This document shows, piece by piece, positions 5,796 through 6,345 of a stretch of 6,345 nucleotides of DNA (within the stretch, counting starts at the first letter, position 1; every line of letters starts with the position of its first letter). The notes under the pieces were generated by a model, which was given only the letters and a program-made list of their open reading frames with translations, searched no databases and had not been told where the DNA came from. A program made the translations under genes and the position numbers. This DNA comes from Kiritimatiellia bacterium (GTDB lineage: Bacteria; Verrucomicrobiota; Kiritimatiellia; SLAD01), in the NCBI GenBank assembly GCA_007125875.1, contig SLCI01000075.1, positions 1-6,345 on the forward strand, in the 5' to 3' direction.

Positions 5796-6345
5796 ATGGA
5801 CACACTCATATTAATCAGTTTATTGGCGCTGGCGGCCCTGATCCTCGTCGTGCTCATCCGCAGTTGGCGCGATGCCCCGGACCGACAAGCCCTCGCACGG
5901 CTGGCCACGCGCGACGCCGATTACCAGCAAGCCACTCGCCAACTGGAGGAGCAATCCCGCGCCCTGACCGAACTGCAACAGGAGAATGTGCGACTGAAAG
6001 CCGAACTCGAACACGAGAAACGCAGCGCGGCCGAAAAGATCCAAACCCTCACCGACGCCGAAAAACGCCTGCAAACCGCCTTCGAGAATCTGGCAAACCG
6101 CATCTTCGAAGACAAAGGCCGGGCCTTGACCGAACAGCATCAACAGCGTCTATCTGGCTTGCTTCAGCCGTTGAAGGAACAACTCGAATCCTTCCGTAAC
6201 CGCGTGGACGAAGTGCATAAACAGGAAACCGAACAGTCCGCGCGCCTGCTGGAACAAGTGCGGCAACTACAGGAACTGAGCGGCAAAGTCAGCGAGGAAG
6301 CCAACCAACTCGCGCAAGCCATCAAAGGCGATAGCAAACGGCAAG
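5796..6345 (+). CDS. rmuC: DNA recombination protein RmuC, N-terminal part (runs off the window)
   Basis: The 183 visible codons begin with an N-terminal membrane anchor (2-21, DTLILISLLALAALILVVLI) and a coiled coil (about 27-95). Next comes the family hallmark: EKRLQTAFENLANRIFEDK (89-107), LLQPLKEQLESFRNRV (122-137), and 'SEEANQLAQAIKGDSKRQ' (166-183), typical of the entry into the RmuC core domain. RmuC proteins are usually about 450-500 residues, so more than half, including the nuclease-like core, is outside the window. In E. coli, rmuC affects the rate of inversion at short inverted repeats; its biochemical activity is unsettled. No Shine-Dalgarno sequence is visible before this ATG, which lies 10 nt after a palindromic repeat. 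The gene has no obvious link to the PHP gene. Confidence 0.9.
   Translation, partial: MDTLILISLLALAALILVVLIRSWRDAPDRQALARLATRDADYQQATRQLEEQSRALTELQQENVRLKAELEHEKRSAAEKIQTLTDAEKRLQTAFENLANRIFEDKGRALTEQHQQRLSGLLQPLKEQLESFRNRVDEVHKQETEQSARLLEQVRQLQELSGKVSEEANQLAQAIKGDSKRQ

Noticed and set aside
5714..6199. 161-codon plus-strand open frame
   Set aside because: It passes through repeat copy 3 and then overlaps rmuC in a different frame; the rmuC frame shows clear family hallmarks.

Overview
The window is a gene-dense piece of a Gram-negative-type genome of moderately high GC content. It most likely comes from the PVC group (Verrucomicrobiota, Kiritimatiellota or Lentisphaerota). That placement is an inference. 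It rests on an ECF sigma / anti-sigma / periplasmic helical protein operon, a conserved hypothetical family I associate with those phyla, and two domain types in the large secreted protein: a lectin-like beta domain, and a module with 'YQTSDL..GPW' and a terminal 'QFFRI'. No rRNA, tRNA, transposase or CRISPR array is visible.

Region 1 (2-1396) is a tight operon. It holds the last codons of an ECF-type sigma factor, then a single-pass membrane protein that looks like an anti-sigma factor without zinc ligands (start 1 nt after the sigma stop). Next is a secreted, charged helical/coiled-coil protein overlapping it by ATGA. Together they resemble an envelope-stress or surface-sensing cassette. 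Region 2 (1446-2141) is a separate soluble conserved hypothetical protein.

Region 3 (2142-2633) is a 492-bp stretch with no credible gene but many inverted repeats. It contains one copy of an interspersed repeat built on TTAGGACGTGGAT, then a head-to-head doublet of a 28-nt palindromic unit (REPIN-like). A run of perfect hairpins follows, ending in a terminator-like stem with a T run just ahead of the next gene. This looks like a structured leader, an attenuator or an undescribed small RNA.

Region 4 (2634-5627) encodes a 997-residue secreted multidomain protein: signal peptide, beta domain, CBM25/53-like starch-binding-type module, Ig-like domain, lectin-like domain, FFRI-type module, and a C-terminal PHP metallohydrolase domain of the CehA/McbA type with all visible metal ligands intact, plus a small beta tail. 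Region 5 (5628-5795) holds two further TTAGGACGTGGAT copies, so this repeat flanks the PHP gene on both sides. Region 6 (5796-6345) is the start of rmuC, running off the window, with no visible Shine-Dalgarno sequence and only 10 nt from the last repeat.

The most interesting points are the hairpin-rich leader before the PHP gene, the repeat families bracketing that gene, and the unusual secreted PHP architecture.
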